23,738 bases of DNA from the NCBI GenBank assembly GCA_009801015.1, contig VHZZ01001421.1, positions 37,293 to 61,030 on the forward strand, read 5' to 3'. A model generated the notes under the pieces. That model was not told the DNA's origin, did no database searches, and saw only the letters and a program-made list of their open reading frames with translations. This DNA is from Silene noctiflora. Its lineage: Eukaryota > Streptophyta > Magnoliopsida > Caryophyllales > Caryophyllaceae. How positions within the stretch are numbered: position 1 is the first letter of the stretch; the number at the start of each line of letters is the position of its first letter. The position numbers were made by a program, and so were the translations under genes. Positions 1 to 9,642 of the stretch are shown here, piece by piece.

Positions 1-189
1 TATTCTTTACTAACTTAAAACTCGTGTAAAATTGCACGGAAATATATAAAAGCATTTCAAAATGATATAATTAAATAATATTTTGTTTAGATTTTTAGTG
101 TAAGGTTGTAATTTGCCTTACAAATTTGTTGCAAAAATCTATGGAAATTTAGGTGTTTCTATATGGTATCACTGTATTTTCTTGAGCTT

Positions 190-490
190 TACGTGATACT
201 TCTTGCTTTTCAAAATGTCAATGGTACCCCTAAACTTTATGAAAACTTCTTAAAATACACAAAATGTTCTAATGCGCTTCTTTTAAATGTTTAGCTTTTG
301 TATTTTTGATTGATTTTTTGGCAATAATTTGTCATGTATTTAACGCAAATATCATTTACTCAATCGTAAACATATTTTCTTTATAATTTTATTTGTTTAA
401 AACATGAGTTTTAGTAGTTTGCATTTTTAAGAACATTTTCTAAGTTTAGGGGTATTACGGATATTTTCAAAAACCAAGAGGTACCACGTA
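190..490. mobile_element. Foldback MITE-like element
   Basis: Two arms of about 70 bp, 190-259 and 421-490, are inverted copies of each other at roughly 80% identity by eye. Each begins TACGTG(A/G)TAC(T/C)TCTTG and contains a shared TACCCCTAAACTT core. The spacer is AT-rich and non-coding. This is the layout of a miniature inverted-repeat transposable element. I could not find a clear target-site duplication at these edges, so the true ends may lie slightly further out and the superfamily is not assigned. Confidence 0.6.
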
Positions 491-1079
491 GAAAAATCCA
501 AAAATTTATAATTGAAAGGCAATAAAACATATGCTAATTATACCCCGTATATGTTTGTCAATACTTTATTTTGAAGTCTAAATTTATCATGCTTACCAAA
601 GACATAATTAGTTGCTAATTACAACAATAAAATTAAGTTCTTAAGGAAATAAAATTGGTTGTATAACCTTTTGTGATCTTTTGCACCAACTGAATGAAAT
701 TTTTCATCCATCGTTCCATACTAATATTATTTTATCTCAAAAAAATATAACATAGTATTTAGATATAGAACTTTTAATTGTTCAATTTTTTCTATTCTAA
801 AAATCAATATTTGGTAAAAAAATAGAGCACATTACCTTTTTAGTGAATTATGAAATAAATTTATCATTTTTTTTCAGTTTTAAGGAAATTTAATATTTAA
901 TATATATAATCATTCGTTTATCAGCCAATTTCCGTTATCCACTCTTTTATCACTCACGAATCTCATCAAATTTATTCCAACAACTTAAATTCCTTGCACT
1001 TCAGATATCACTAACAAAAATTACAAATTTTCATTTAAGAAGGGCATATTCGTTTCACAAATTTTCATTGAAAACAGCT

Positions 1080-1235
1080 ACTATCTGTTACAAGCTAAAG
1101 ACGGATAACGCCCCTCTCACAATATGCAAGTGACACTATCTATGGAGTGCTCCATTCCCCCACCACACACACTTGCCCCCAAACTTGTTTTATTGTGAGA
1201 GGGACACTATTCGTCTTCAACTTGTGTGTCCGTCA
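1080..1235. mobile_element. Short foldback element
   Basis: The left arm, about 1089-1125, contains ACAAGCTAAAGACGGATA followed by CCCTCTCACAATA. The right arm, about 1188-1224, contains the inverted equivalent: TATTGTGAGAGGG, then ATTCGTCTTCAACTTGT. The arms match imperfectly and enclose a short spacer rich in CA. It is probably a small decayed MITE. No confident target duplication was seen. Confidence 0.5.
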
Positions 1236-2458
1236 CAAGTAAGGCGCTTTGCGTTTCGTTTTAACTCAAGTATCACACATAAGACAAAAATAAAATGCAT
1301 TAATATTAGCAAAAAGTTTCTCTATGCAAGTGGGTATCATTTACATTTCATTCTTATGACGAATATATCCGTCTTAAGGAAGACCTACTGAACAAAAATA
1401 TGCTAATTGACCAAACAATTATACAAAACTCAAAGTAAATGTACAACATTCCATATACTGTATTAAAGAGATTAAATTCTGCAATTTGACTGAATCAATT
1501 GCATCCCTATAAAATCAGTGAAATTGCTAAACACCGTATTAAAGAAAATCATCTCAACATTAAAAAGTTAGAGCTTCCAAAAAATAATACTCCGTGATGG
1601 CGTTTATTATCAAGTACTTGCCATTGAAAAACATTGAGGATAAAAAATTAGCAAATCGTTAAAAAGATTATATACTAATCACCTCACGAAAAACAATGAT
1701 AATAGAAAATATCTGCATTGGTAAGAGTATAATCTTTATGATTTGATTGTATTTAATAAAATTTTCTTTTTTGATATAAGTGATATTATCTTTTAGCAAA
1801 AGATAGATTTTTAGTATATAAAAAAGATTATCAAAAGATAGTTTTTATAGCAGGTATTTTTTTGGGCAAGTATCATATCACAATTATGTATATTGATTAT
1901 TTTATGCTTAAAATTTTCAGAATAGTTTAGTTATTTTACGGTACTACTATAATAATTAATCCATCCTTGCCAATTGCCTTACATGTCGTTGATAGTGTAA
2001 ATTGTATAGAATTTTTTTTTCTTATGTTTACTTAGGCGGGAAAAATCAATGTGAAAGTGAATATGAAACTGCCACGTGTCAAGTGGTTCCTGTATTATAC
2101 TTTTATATAGAATATAGATAGATAGATGCCTACTTTAAGGAAACTCATTTTAAAAACAAGAAATGATATATATTTTATTGCCGTTTAATTATATTCGATT
2201 AATATGTACCAATAGCAGAAAAAACACATTGAAATTATGGTGTAAGAGTGTGCTCGTTTTTATAATTTGAGACATATACGGATTATTATGGCTTCGTGCA
2301 CCATTTTCCGAAGAAAATGATCATATCACTTGTACAGTTGTCCAATATTGAAATCATTTTCAAGAGTAATCAATTATATATTTATTTTTATCCCGATCAT
2401 TTATTTGCGTATTTTATTTTCTAGTGTATCATTTATTTGTTTACCTTTCTGTAATATG

Positions 2459-2463
2459 ATTAC
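2459..2463. repeat. Target-site duplication ATTAC, left
   Basis: ATTAC lies immediately outside the first base of the left LTR and is repeated at 10492-10496. A 5-bp duplication is the normal product of an LTR-retrotransposon integrase and fixes the outer limits of this element. Confidence 0.85.
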
Positions 2464-3276
2464 TGTTTTGGTAAAAATTACCCAAACATGATATATTGTC
2501 TTTGAAGGGGTGAAAGTGACCTACTCTTTTTAGCCTCGTATCAGGGGGGGTTAATTTATATACGATTTATGACGGAGTATGTATGTAAACTAGTACGGAT
2601 TAACGATATAAATAAGTAAAGGGCATAATAAGAAAATAATGACATACGGGATTTTGGTGATGCGGAAAACCCAATGTGAGAAACAACCGTGAGGGAATCA
2701 GTATCCCGTCAATTCACTATACAAAAATCCGAGTACAATATATGCGAACAAGATCTGACGACGAATAAACAGTTCCACATGCGAACGGGCTGAACTGTGC
2801 ACCGATTGAGCGGCCGCGGCTACTTTGTGGATTTGTAATATTGTGCGCGATTTGTAGTTTGGTGAACATATGCTAATGATTAAGGTAATCATTACCCACT
2901 GATTGTGAGGTATCTTTTATTGTGTTTATGATGTACCAAGGATGGTTTCTTCGGTTTTGTGATGATGAAGTAATGACTACTTCATGATTGTCATGTGTCC
3001 TGAAGGATGATCTATTACGTAGATTTGGTTGTGTATTGCCTATATTTATAGTAAATAAACTCTAGTGGATTTATTAGGGTTTTCCACCTAGTTGTCTTAC
3101 TCCTTAAGATAGGGTTTAGTCTTCCGTATCGTAGATGTCGTTGGTCTTCTACCCGTATTTCTCTCCTTCGGTCCAAGGGTCCAACTCCCCCATGTAATGG
3201 GTCCATTTGCTTAATAGTTACCCACTCGTCTTGTGCCACGTAGCCCTTGCCAAATAGTGTAATTTCGGCCCAAACA
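2464..3276 (-). repeat. Left LTR (3' LTR in element orientation)
   Basis: The 813-bp copy starts TGTTTTGG and ends CCCAAACA on the plus strand, so it retains TG...CA ends in both orientations. It aligns along its length with 9643-10491. It contains the GC-rich block with GCGGCCGCGG near 2810 and an inverted repeat, arms TAATGATTA and TAATCATTA around AGG, at 2874-2894. Reading on the minus strand, the LTR starts TGTTTGGGCC directly after the polypurine tract. Confidence 0.88.
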
Positions 3277-3290
3277 GTTTGCCCCCAATT
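3277..3290 (-). promoter_or_regulatory. Polypurine tract
   Basis: On the minus strand this reads AATTGGGGGCAAAC and abuts the LTR start TGTTTGGG. A purine run in this position primes plus-strand DNA synthesis in LTR retrotransposons. Together with the primer site at the opposite end it sets the orientation as minus. Confidence 0.75.
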
Positions 3291-3808
3291 TCGCTTCCCA
3301 GCTTCGTTGAGGAGGGGAATTGACGCTTTAAGTTCCGTCTTCTGCCTACTGGAATGAGTTGCTGCTACTGGTAACTGTTGCTACCCTGCTAGAACGAGCT
3401 GGTGCTGCCCTGGTGGCACAGACTGTTGAACTTCTGCTTGAGCAACTAGAGCAAGTTGTTGGAACTGTGCTGGAATTAGCTGTTGTCAGCTTGCTGGAAC
3501 TAGCACCTGACACTTGACACTTGACACTCAACACCCGCCACCTGTCATCTGCTAGCGCGCTGGATACATTGGAGACAATTCTGCATCCCTGTTATGTACC
3601 CGGAATTCTGGTACCCTGATCTGCTCGTTTCTTCTGAATAATACTCTGTTGTTCTGGTAGACTGATTTCTATCTTTCCTTGATTCTGCTGATTTGGAAAT
3701 AGATGCAAGCTGATATTCTGCAGATGTTGACCTGTGGATTCCTGCTAGCAGACACTTCCAGCAAGCGGACTCCAAGCGGATATCTACTAGAGAATGCTGG
3801 AGGATGAT

Positions 3809-4039
3809 GGGACCAACTGGTAGACGCTAGGAACCCGACGACTGGCGCTAGGGACCAGACGGCTAGTGCCGGGGACCAGACGGCTGGCGCTGAGGACCAG
3901 ACGGCTGACTCTGGGGACCTGACGGCTGGCGCTGGGGACCAAACGATTGACTCTAGGGACAGAACGGCTGGCGTTGGGAACCATACGGCTGGCGCTGGGA
4001 ACCAGACGCCTGATTCTAGGAACCAGACGGCTGACTCTA
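3809..4039. repeat. 21-bp tandem array, first block
   Basis: About eleven head-to-tail copies of a 21-bp unit, consensus GGGACCAGACGGCTGGCGCTG, with an alternative ending GACTCTA. Because 21 is a multiple of three, the minus strand reads as a heptad repeat around RLVPSAS in an open frame (3787-4077). That frame has no recognisable domain, and I regard it as a by-product of the repeat. The same unit recurs at 7441-7571. Confidence 0.88.
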
Positions 4040-4199
4040 GGGTCCTGCTGGTAGGTGCTCAGGAGAGCTATTTCCACCTGACCTTATCGTTCTGTTATCT
4101 GGCCGCCACAGGTGATCTTTGCAATGGAAATTTCAGGCATTTCTTATATAGGTGATGCCTTGCTCAAAGAGCAGAAGTTAAACTTCTTTGAAACGTTGT

Positions 4200-4527
4200 C
4201 GTGTCTGCCCGGAAGGCAGATTTAGACTTATAAGTGATGTCGTGTCTGTCAAGAAGGCAGATTTAGACTCATAGGAGATGTCGTGTCTGCCCAGAAGGCA
4301 GATTTAGACTTAGGCTGGTGTTGTGTCTACTCCGGGAGCATATTTAGGCTGGTGTCATGTCTACTCAGGGAGTAGATTTAGGCTGGTATCGTGTCAGTCG
4401 AATGGACAGATTAAGGCCCAAGGAGATGTCGTGTCTGCTTAGGAAGCATATTTAGACCTTGGATATGTGGCAGATTTAGATTTTAGGATGGTGCAGTGTC
4501 TATTCAGGAAGAAGATTTAGGCTGACT
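4200..4527. repeat. 41-bp tandem array with hairpin units
   Basis: Three clear 41-bp copies begin at 4200, 4241 and 4282. They are followed by five or six diverged and partly shortened copies to about 4527. Each starts with GTGTCT and contains a 17-nt imperfect palindrome followed by TTTAGAC or TTTAGGC. Hairpin cores include TCTGCCCGGAAGGCAGA (4204-4220), TCTACTCAGGGAGTAGA (4360-4376) and TCTGCTTAGGAAGCATA (4434-4450). The paired arms vary together between copies. Confidence 0.85.
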
Positions 4528-6412
4528 ACTTAACCTTGTTCATGACGCAAGGTGTGTTTATCAAATTTTGAGCCATCTAGGTGTATCTTAGGTAAGTTTA
4601 TCGCCTTTACAAGACTGAATGCATGCATTTTGGAGGGGCCCTGACTACATCGAGTACTCGGCGTCGGTAGCTACCTTGGGGGGTGTTATCATGGGTAGCT
4701 GCGTGAGCTCTAAGCTGCGGCCAAGCTCCATTTCGTGTCCACCCGCCTTGTGAGGGTGCTTGATCCAGGAATTAGGTTGGACATGTTGGAGTATCGTGTG
4801 CCTTGTCACCCCGCATTAAGGAGTCAATCATGTTGCACCGATTTAACCGAGTTATGGAGGCTAGAGCTCAGAGTCTTTCTTTCAGAAAACCTAAACAAAA
4901 AATTAAAATGTCTACAAAGCGACGTAGGATACCTGATGCTATCTCATGGGGTACCAGAGTAACCATGAACCCTGGAAGCCACAGAACTCGCACCTCGAGT
5001 GGCAGATTTAAAAGAACCGAAAGTATTTGAACTAGTTTGAAAAGAAGTATCTAAAAAAAAAGGACACTATGATTTTTGAAATTAGAAATTTTTCCTCTTG
5101 GTTTCCTGGACTGTCGAAAAATCCTTTGTACTCTCAGATCCCCACACTTGGTCAAATGCGTTACGTCATCAGGTGAAGAATGTTCTTTAGTTTGTGTATA
5201 AGTTAGCCTTGCAAACTGTTTGTACGCCCCACAGCCAACAACACTCTGCACCTGGTATGGAGCTTGCAAGTATTTCTAAACACTTCTGTTTACTGGCGAA
5301 TTGGTTGAGATCAGGCATCTGACTAGTTGCAGGCAAAGTTGTCTGCGTGATACTTGTATAGAAGTTGTGACAGGTACCAGGCTCCTCAATTCAGGTTGCT
5401 GACTAGTTCCACTTGAAGTTGATTTTCTACCCCCGTTTTATTTCAGCTTTCTTTTCAGGTTCCTCATAATGATTCAACTTTTCTAGTGGACTGTTGGTTT
5501 CTGGTTGCCGCACAGACAATGCAGCCTTTGCTCCTTGCATGACTTTCACAACTTTGTTGTGGAAGGTATACAGTATAGTCTAGAACTCTTGTTCACCCTT
5601 TGACTTCTTGCTGGACGTCACTCATATCTACTTTTCATTTTTTATTTCATGTTCTAGTCCCCTAGGGACCAGGCTGGTGGCAGCATATACTGTTATGATT
5701 TTTGCTTCACGAAGCTGCTGTAAGAATGTGTTCTGCAACATTCTGGTGGCTGCATGTCTCCTGGATATTCAGGGTGCTAGGAGCTTTTACGTACTCGTGG
5801 TACGTTGATTGAATTGTCCCAAAGCCATTGATTCATATCCTGCCAATGGTCACAACGCATGATAATAGGCAATCAACTTACTGAATATATTACCTCCTCC
5901 TTCAATCAAGGTGATCTGCAGGTTGGGTGGCATAATATGCATGCAGAAAGGCTGTTTCTGCAGGCAGGAAGTAGACTGTTTCTGCAGGTAAAAAGTTTTC
6001 TGCGTTCTTTGTTCTGCATCCTGCGTTCTGCAGGAGGAGCTATTTGATCTGTGGAAGAGTGGCAGTGTAGCCTGGGTGACCACTCTTGATAGCAGGGAGA
6101 TCTTATAATATTCCTGCAAGAAATATTTCTGCTAGGGCTGGTAGATGGCATAGCCAACGATACTCTGACATTCAAGGCAGTAATTTATACAAAATACAAA
6201 TAAAGTAATGAGATTATAAATTAATGAACTACCTTTGGGGCAGCGTATATGCCTATGGATATGAATCTTCTTTCTCTGTATTTACCAGTGATTGTAACAT
6301 ATAAAATGATAAGTACAGTTGATATGATACTTGACTCGAATGTTGCTCTGGGGTTGTGAACGTCTGCCCCGAGGTTCTGTTCCCCGACCGAGGACCCGCC
6401 TGATTTCGGATG

Positions 6413-6634
6413 TTTTCAGGTTCCTGACTTTCAGGTGCCTGACATTCAGAACCACTGCAAGCTTGGACAATTTCACGTATCTGAATTTCAGGTGTCTGAC
6501 ATTCAGGTGTCTGACTTTCAGGTTTCTGACATTCAAGTGTCTGACTTTCAGGTTTCTGACCTTCAGGTGTCTGACTTTCAGGTTTCTCACATTTAGGTGT
6601 CCGACTTTTAGGACCACCGCAAGCTCGGACAATC
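6413..6634. repeat. 15-bp tandem array with duplicated flanking module
   Basis: The unit TTTCAGGTGTCTGAC is repeated about three times at 6413-6445 and about nine times at 6486-6606. Each block is followed by a related non-repeat module, CCACTGCAAGCTTGGACAAT after the first and CCACCGCAAGCTCGGACAAT after the second, so there is a higher-order duplication. Period 15 gives a pentapeptide-like open frame on both strands; I treat both frames as repeat artefacts. Confidence 0.83.
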
Positions 6635-7440
6635 AGGTCTCTACTCTTGCTCCTCTCATGGGTACCAGGCCTACTCTTGTTCCCTTTATATTGGTAGCCC
6701 TACTGGTGTGCAACGTCCAACTCTAGTTCCCATGTCTTCCTTTAGGTTTAGGTATTTATCCACCTGGGTCTGGGGTGCTGGACTAAAGTTAGGTGCTGGA
6801 CTAAAGTTAGTTAGCACTCGGATATTACAAGACTAAAAAGAAGAACATAATTTATAGAAGGCTATAACATGTGCAAGAACCAGTTTTTTGAGTGATGTGT
6901 ACCTGGTCTCTGCATGATGCAGAGACTTACTGAAGTAATATTCTGGTTACCAACATGACATTGACTACTGCCTCGGTTACTAATGGAGACCAAGGTTCCA
7001 CTGGTTCTGGTTTGGACAACAGAGATGATATGTTCATATTGTGTTTCTCTTCCCTTAATGCCTTTAGTGCTCCTCCGACCATTCGAGCGTTTACCTCTAC
7101 CCGAATTTGCCGTAGAATAGCTTGCATCTGTCCCCTTTCGCTTATGGATCTTGGATGTTATTCCCCGTTCAAGCTGCTGTTGGATTCTGGCTGCCCGGGT
7201 TGCTGGGGAAAAGGTTGCTTCGACAATTGTCCCTGGTTGCCATTCGAGTGCAAGAGAGTAGCCTGGAATCAGGCTCCTAGTCCTTTCGGCGTGATGGACC
7301 TACTTCATGTTTCCTGCTTTCTCAAGTTCCGATTCTGTTTTCTCTTGCTCCCTCCAGGGACTTGGAGGATGAGAGGAGACAACTGGTCAAGGGTATTCTG
7401 GGCCTTGACGACTGACATCGGGGATCACGACAAACTCTGG

Positions 7441-7571
7441 GGGACCAGATAACTGACTCTAGGGCCCAGACGGCTAGCGCTGGGAACCACAAGGCTGACT
7501 CTGCGCTGGGAAACATATGGCTGCCTCTGAGGCCCAGGCGGCCGACTCTGGGGTCTAGATGGCTAACTCTA
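7441..7571. repeat. 21-bp tandem array, second block
   Basis: Six copies of the same 21-bp family as at 3809-4039, for example GGGACCAGATAACTGACTCTA and GGGCCCAGACGGCTAGCGCTG. One copy carries a 5-bp CGCTG expansion. It is separated from the first block by about 3.4 kb of unrelated sequence inside the same retrotransposon. Confidence 0.8.
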
Positions 7572-8130
7572 GATGCTGATTACGTCAGCTCTCCGAAATG
7601 CTACTGCTGAGCTTCCTGCCGTCCCCGGTCTGGGTCACTTCCTGCAATAGAAATTTAAGTAGAGTAGGATGGTGAATTTGGTGTTACTGCTGCTGAGGGG
7701 AGGATCCTGTTAGATTAACTCTTTCCTTCAGCTTGTTTGAACGTTATTTGTCAGTGATGGGGACTTCGCCCTTTGCGTTTTGCTTTGTTTCGTTTGTGAT
7801 GTTTCCCGAGTTCTAGCCTGGCTAGGAGACTCGTAATAGAGGTTCCCTATAGGCTATTGACCCTATGAGGATGACATTTTGCTGCGGTCAGTATCCTGGC
7901 TGTTGGCGGACTGAGTGTTAAGTGTTATTGTTGTATAACAACTCTTATATCTCAGTCGTTTCTTTGCAAGCTCTTCATGGCCTACTTCCAAAACCTGGTC
8001 TGGCTCCTATCATATAATTGTGGGACCATGCCAAAAAAAAATCATGTTAGTTTTAAGAAATTCCATCAATTGTTGATGAAGATTACCTGTATACTTTGAA
8101 CTTGTCAGCATTGTTCGCTCTGGGTCCAGC

Positions 8131-8445
8131 TTACCCATGTTGACTGAGTTTATTGTGTTCACTAGGATTTTTCTTACGGTGTAGTTTTATGTACGATGTT
8201 ACGATGAGAGCATCATGGTGGTGTCCCTGAGTGCCATGAGCATCCAACTTGTCGTATGTGAGAGTTGGCATACCCCCATGACTGTCTCTGCAGGAGAAGT
8301 CTAGGAGGTTTACCTTTGTTGCGCAGTATTTTAAGCCGCATAGTTCTGATCCACCTGTTATCACCGATATTATTCTAGCATAGATATGGAGTGTAGAGGG
8401 TAGAACCTGATTCGTGAGGCATAATTTACTGGACCATGCCCCCAC
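8131..8445 (-). pseudogene. Possible Ty3/gypsy Gag-protease junction remnant
   Basis: The minus-strand frame contains ISVITGG, then some residues later TLTYDKLDAHG and HHHDALIVTSYI. In Tat- and Athila-like Ty3/gypsy polyproteins the segment just before the retropepsin typically reads I..I.GG, then ITF...D, then PHNDALVV followed by the protease. The order and spacing match this pattern, which also agrees with the minus orientation deduced from primer site and polypurine tract. The protease itself is not recognisable. This is a motif-level call and could be chance similarity. Confidence 0.45.
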
Positions 8446-9122
8446 GTGATAGCAGGTGGTCTAAGTTACCCACATGTTTTTGGGGAATAAAATAGTATGT
8501 GCTACTGATCAAGTCTCTTAACTTTTGGAGTCGCCGCGCTATCAGGAGCTTACTGATCCCGCAAGAGGGTTAGGGACAGGTGGAACAGTACCAAAGATGT
8601 TACCTCCTGGCGACATTCTTGTAGGGATATGTTTACTGGAGTTGCGCGGCAATGGCTCCAGATTGTCATTCTGATTCCTGCTCGCTGAAATTTCTGCAGC
8701 AAGGAGGATTTTAACTCCAACAGAATCACAAGATAAAGTGTTACCTGACGTAGCTTGCAGTCTGGTCAGCATAGAAGGGTAGTTAGGTGTTAGGCCACCA
8801 GGATGCAGTCTTCTGACCAGCTCCGGAGGGATCTGTCTGTCTGGTCCTCTACTTATTCCAGATTGTCTCTCTGCAGCTTGCTTCTGGATAGCCTAAGCCA
8901 AGTTGTGCATTCCCATCTAGAGTACCTGCATAACGTCTAAGGATCTCTGGTTTAGAGATTCTGGAGGTCCTGATCTGCCTCCCAGCCTGAAGTCTTGCTT
9001 CTCTGAATCTGCGCCCTTATAGTGAACATCCTGCTGATCCATCTCCTACTAGTACGCCTACTACTGGTACGCCTGCTAGTGATTTCTGGTGAATTGATCA
9101 TTCTTCCTCTGGTGGAGGCTGG
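8446..9122 (-). pseudogene. Possible gag-region remnant, unrecognised
   Basis: This lies between the primer-site-proximal 37-bp array and the Gag-protease trace, where gag would sit in a minus-strand Ty3/gypsy element. Short minus-strand frames (for example 8542-8772 and 8952-9248) are Ser-, Pro- and Arg-rich. I do not recognise a capsid or zinc-knuckle domain. The assignment rests on position only. Confidence 0.25.
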
Positions 9123-9491
9123 TGGAACCTTGACAGCTGGATCTGTTGCAGGAACCTTAGGGAGCAAATTTACTGCTGGCTTCTGGAGGAACTGTGGGAG
9201 AATTCTGGCGTCCAGATCTGCTGCAGGCTTCTGGGAGAATTCTTGCATCCAGATTTGCTGCAGGCTTCTGGGAGAATTTTGGCGTCCAGATCTACTGCAG
9301 GCTTCAGGGAGAAATCTGGCTTCCAGATTTGCTGCAGGCCATTGGAGGAATTCTGGCTTCCAGATCTACTGCATGCTTCAGGGAGAATTCTGGCTTATAG
9401 ATCTGCTGCAGGCCTCTGGAGGAATTCTGGAGACCTGATCTACTGCAGGCTTCTGGGAGAATTCTGGCTTCCCGATCTGTTGCAGGCCTCT
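9123..9491. repeat. 37-bp tandem array
   Basis: About nine to ten copies of a 37-bp unit with starts at 9160, 9196, 9233, 9270, 9307, 9344, 9381, 9418 and 9455. The core is GGGAGAATTCTGGC, then TTCCAGATCT, then GCTGCAGGCTTCT. The unit contains GAATTC, AGATCT and CTGCAG palindromes and a small TCTGG...CCAGA hairpin in several copies. Because 37 is not a multiple of three and the unit lacks stops, all three plus frames stay open across the array, giving overlapping spurious reading frames. In element orientation the array lies just downstream of the primer site. Confidence 0.87.
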
Positions 9492-9620
9492 GAAGGACTT
9501 TCGAGGACAAGACTTGCAAGCCCCATGAATAGTGATTAGATCTTGAATCTTGATCAATTAGTAGACATGGTAACAGAAGATTTACTTGACGATAACATGG
9601 CTATAGAAATCGATCACCAT

Positions 9621-9638
9621 GCCCCACGGTGGACGCCA
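9621..9638 (-). promoter_or_regulatory. Primer-binding site, tRNA-Lys type
   Basis: The plus strand reads GCCCCACGGTGGACGCCA. From memory of plant tRNA-Lys(CUU), the 3' end is GCCCCACGGTGGGCG plus CCA, so 17 of 18 positions match. On the minus strand this places a primer site four bases inside the LTR at 9643, the normal position for priming minus-strand DNA synthesis. Confidence 0.8.
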
Positions 9639-9642
9639 AAAC

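Larger units (their letters stand above)
1..2458. other. AT-rich intergenic DNA without genes
   Basis: I see no coding region here. The reading frames are short, rich in Phe, Ile and Lys, and resemble no family I recognise. Apart from the two foldback structures listed separately, the stretch holds AT-rich low-complexity DNA, including a purine-rich segment around 1790-1860 with repeats of AAAGATA, and a G-box-like CACGTG near 2073 that may belong to a decayed element end. No promoter or RNA gene can be supported. Confidence 0.6.
3291..8130 (-). other. Repeat-rich non-coding interior of the LARD-like element
   Basis: On neither strand do I recognise reverse transcriptase, RNase H or integrase motifs. 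Reading frames here are short or are products of tandem repetition. In the minus orientation this is the distal half of the internal region, corresponding to pol and 3' untranslated sequence in a complete element. It holds 21-, 41- and 15-bp tandem arrays (listed separately), a Ser/Thr-rich low-complexity frame near 3346-3534 with short CACTTGACA-type repeats at 3500-3530, and a loose cluster of TTTCTGCAGG copies at 5945-6040. Confidence 0.6.

Noticed and set aside
2060-2120. G-box CACGTG and downstream TATA-like AT-rich run as a host promoter
   Set aside because: No gene follows within the next 350 bp and the pattern resembles decayed transposon ends common in plant genomes.
3787-4077. 96-codon minus-strand frame with RLVPSAS heptads as a repeat protein gene
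   Set aside because: The frame is a direct result of the 21-bp tandem repeat, has no recognisable domain and lies inside a non-autonomous retrotransposon.
4200-4527. CRISPR-like array
   Set aside because: Repeats are contiguous and degenerate with no unique spacers, there are no cas genes, and the setting is a plant retrotransposon.
6282-6726. Overlapping 116- and 131-codon frames on opposite strands
   Set aside because: Both are pentapeptide-like repeats created by the 15-bp array.
9022-9539. Long plus-strand frames across the 37-bp array as genes
   Set aside because: All three phases are open because the repeat unit lacks stops; the frames show no codon preference for one phase and run opposite to the element's orientation.
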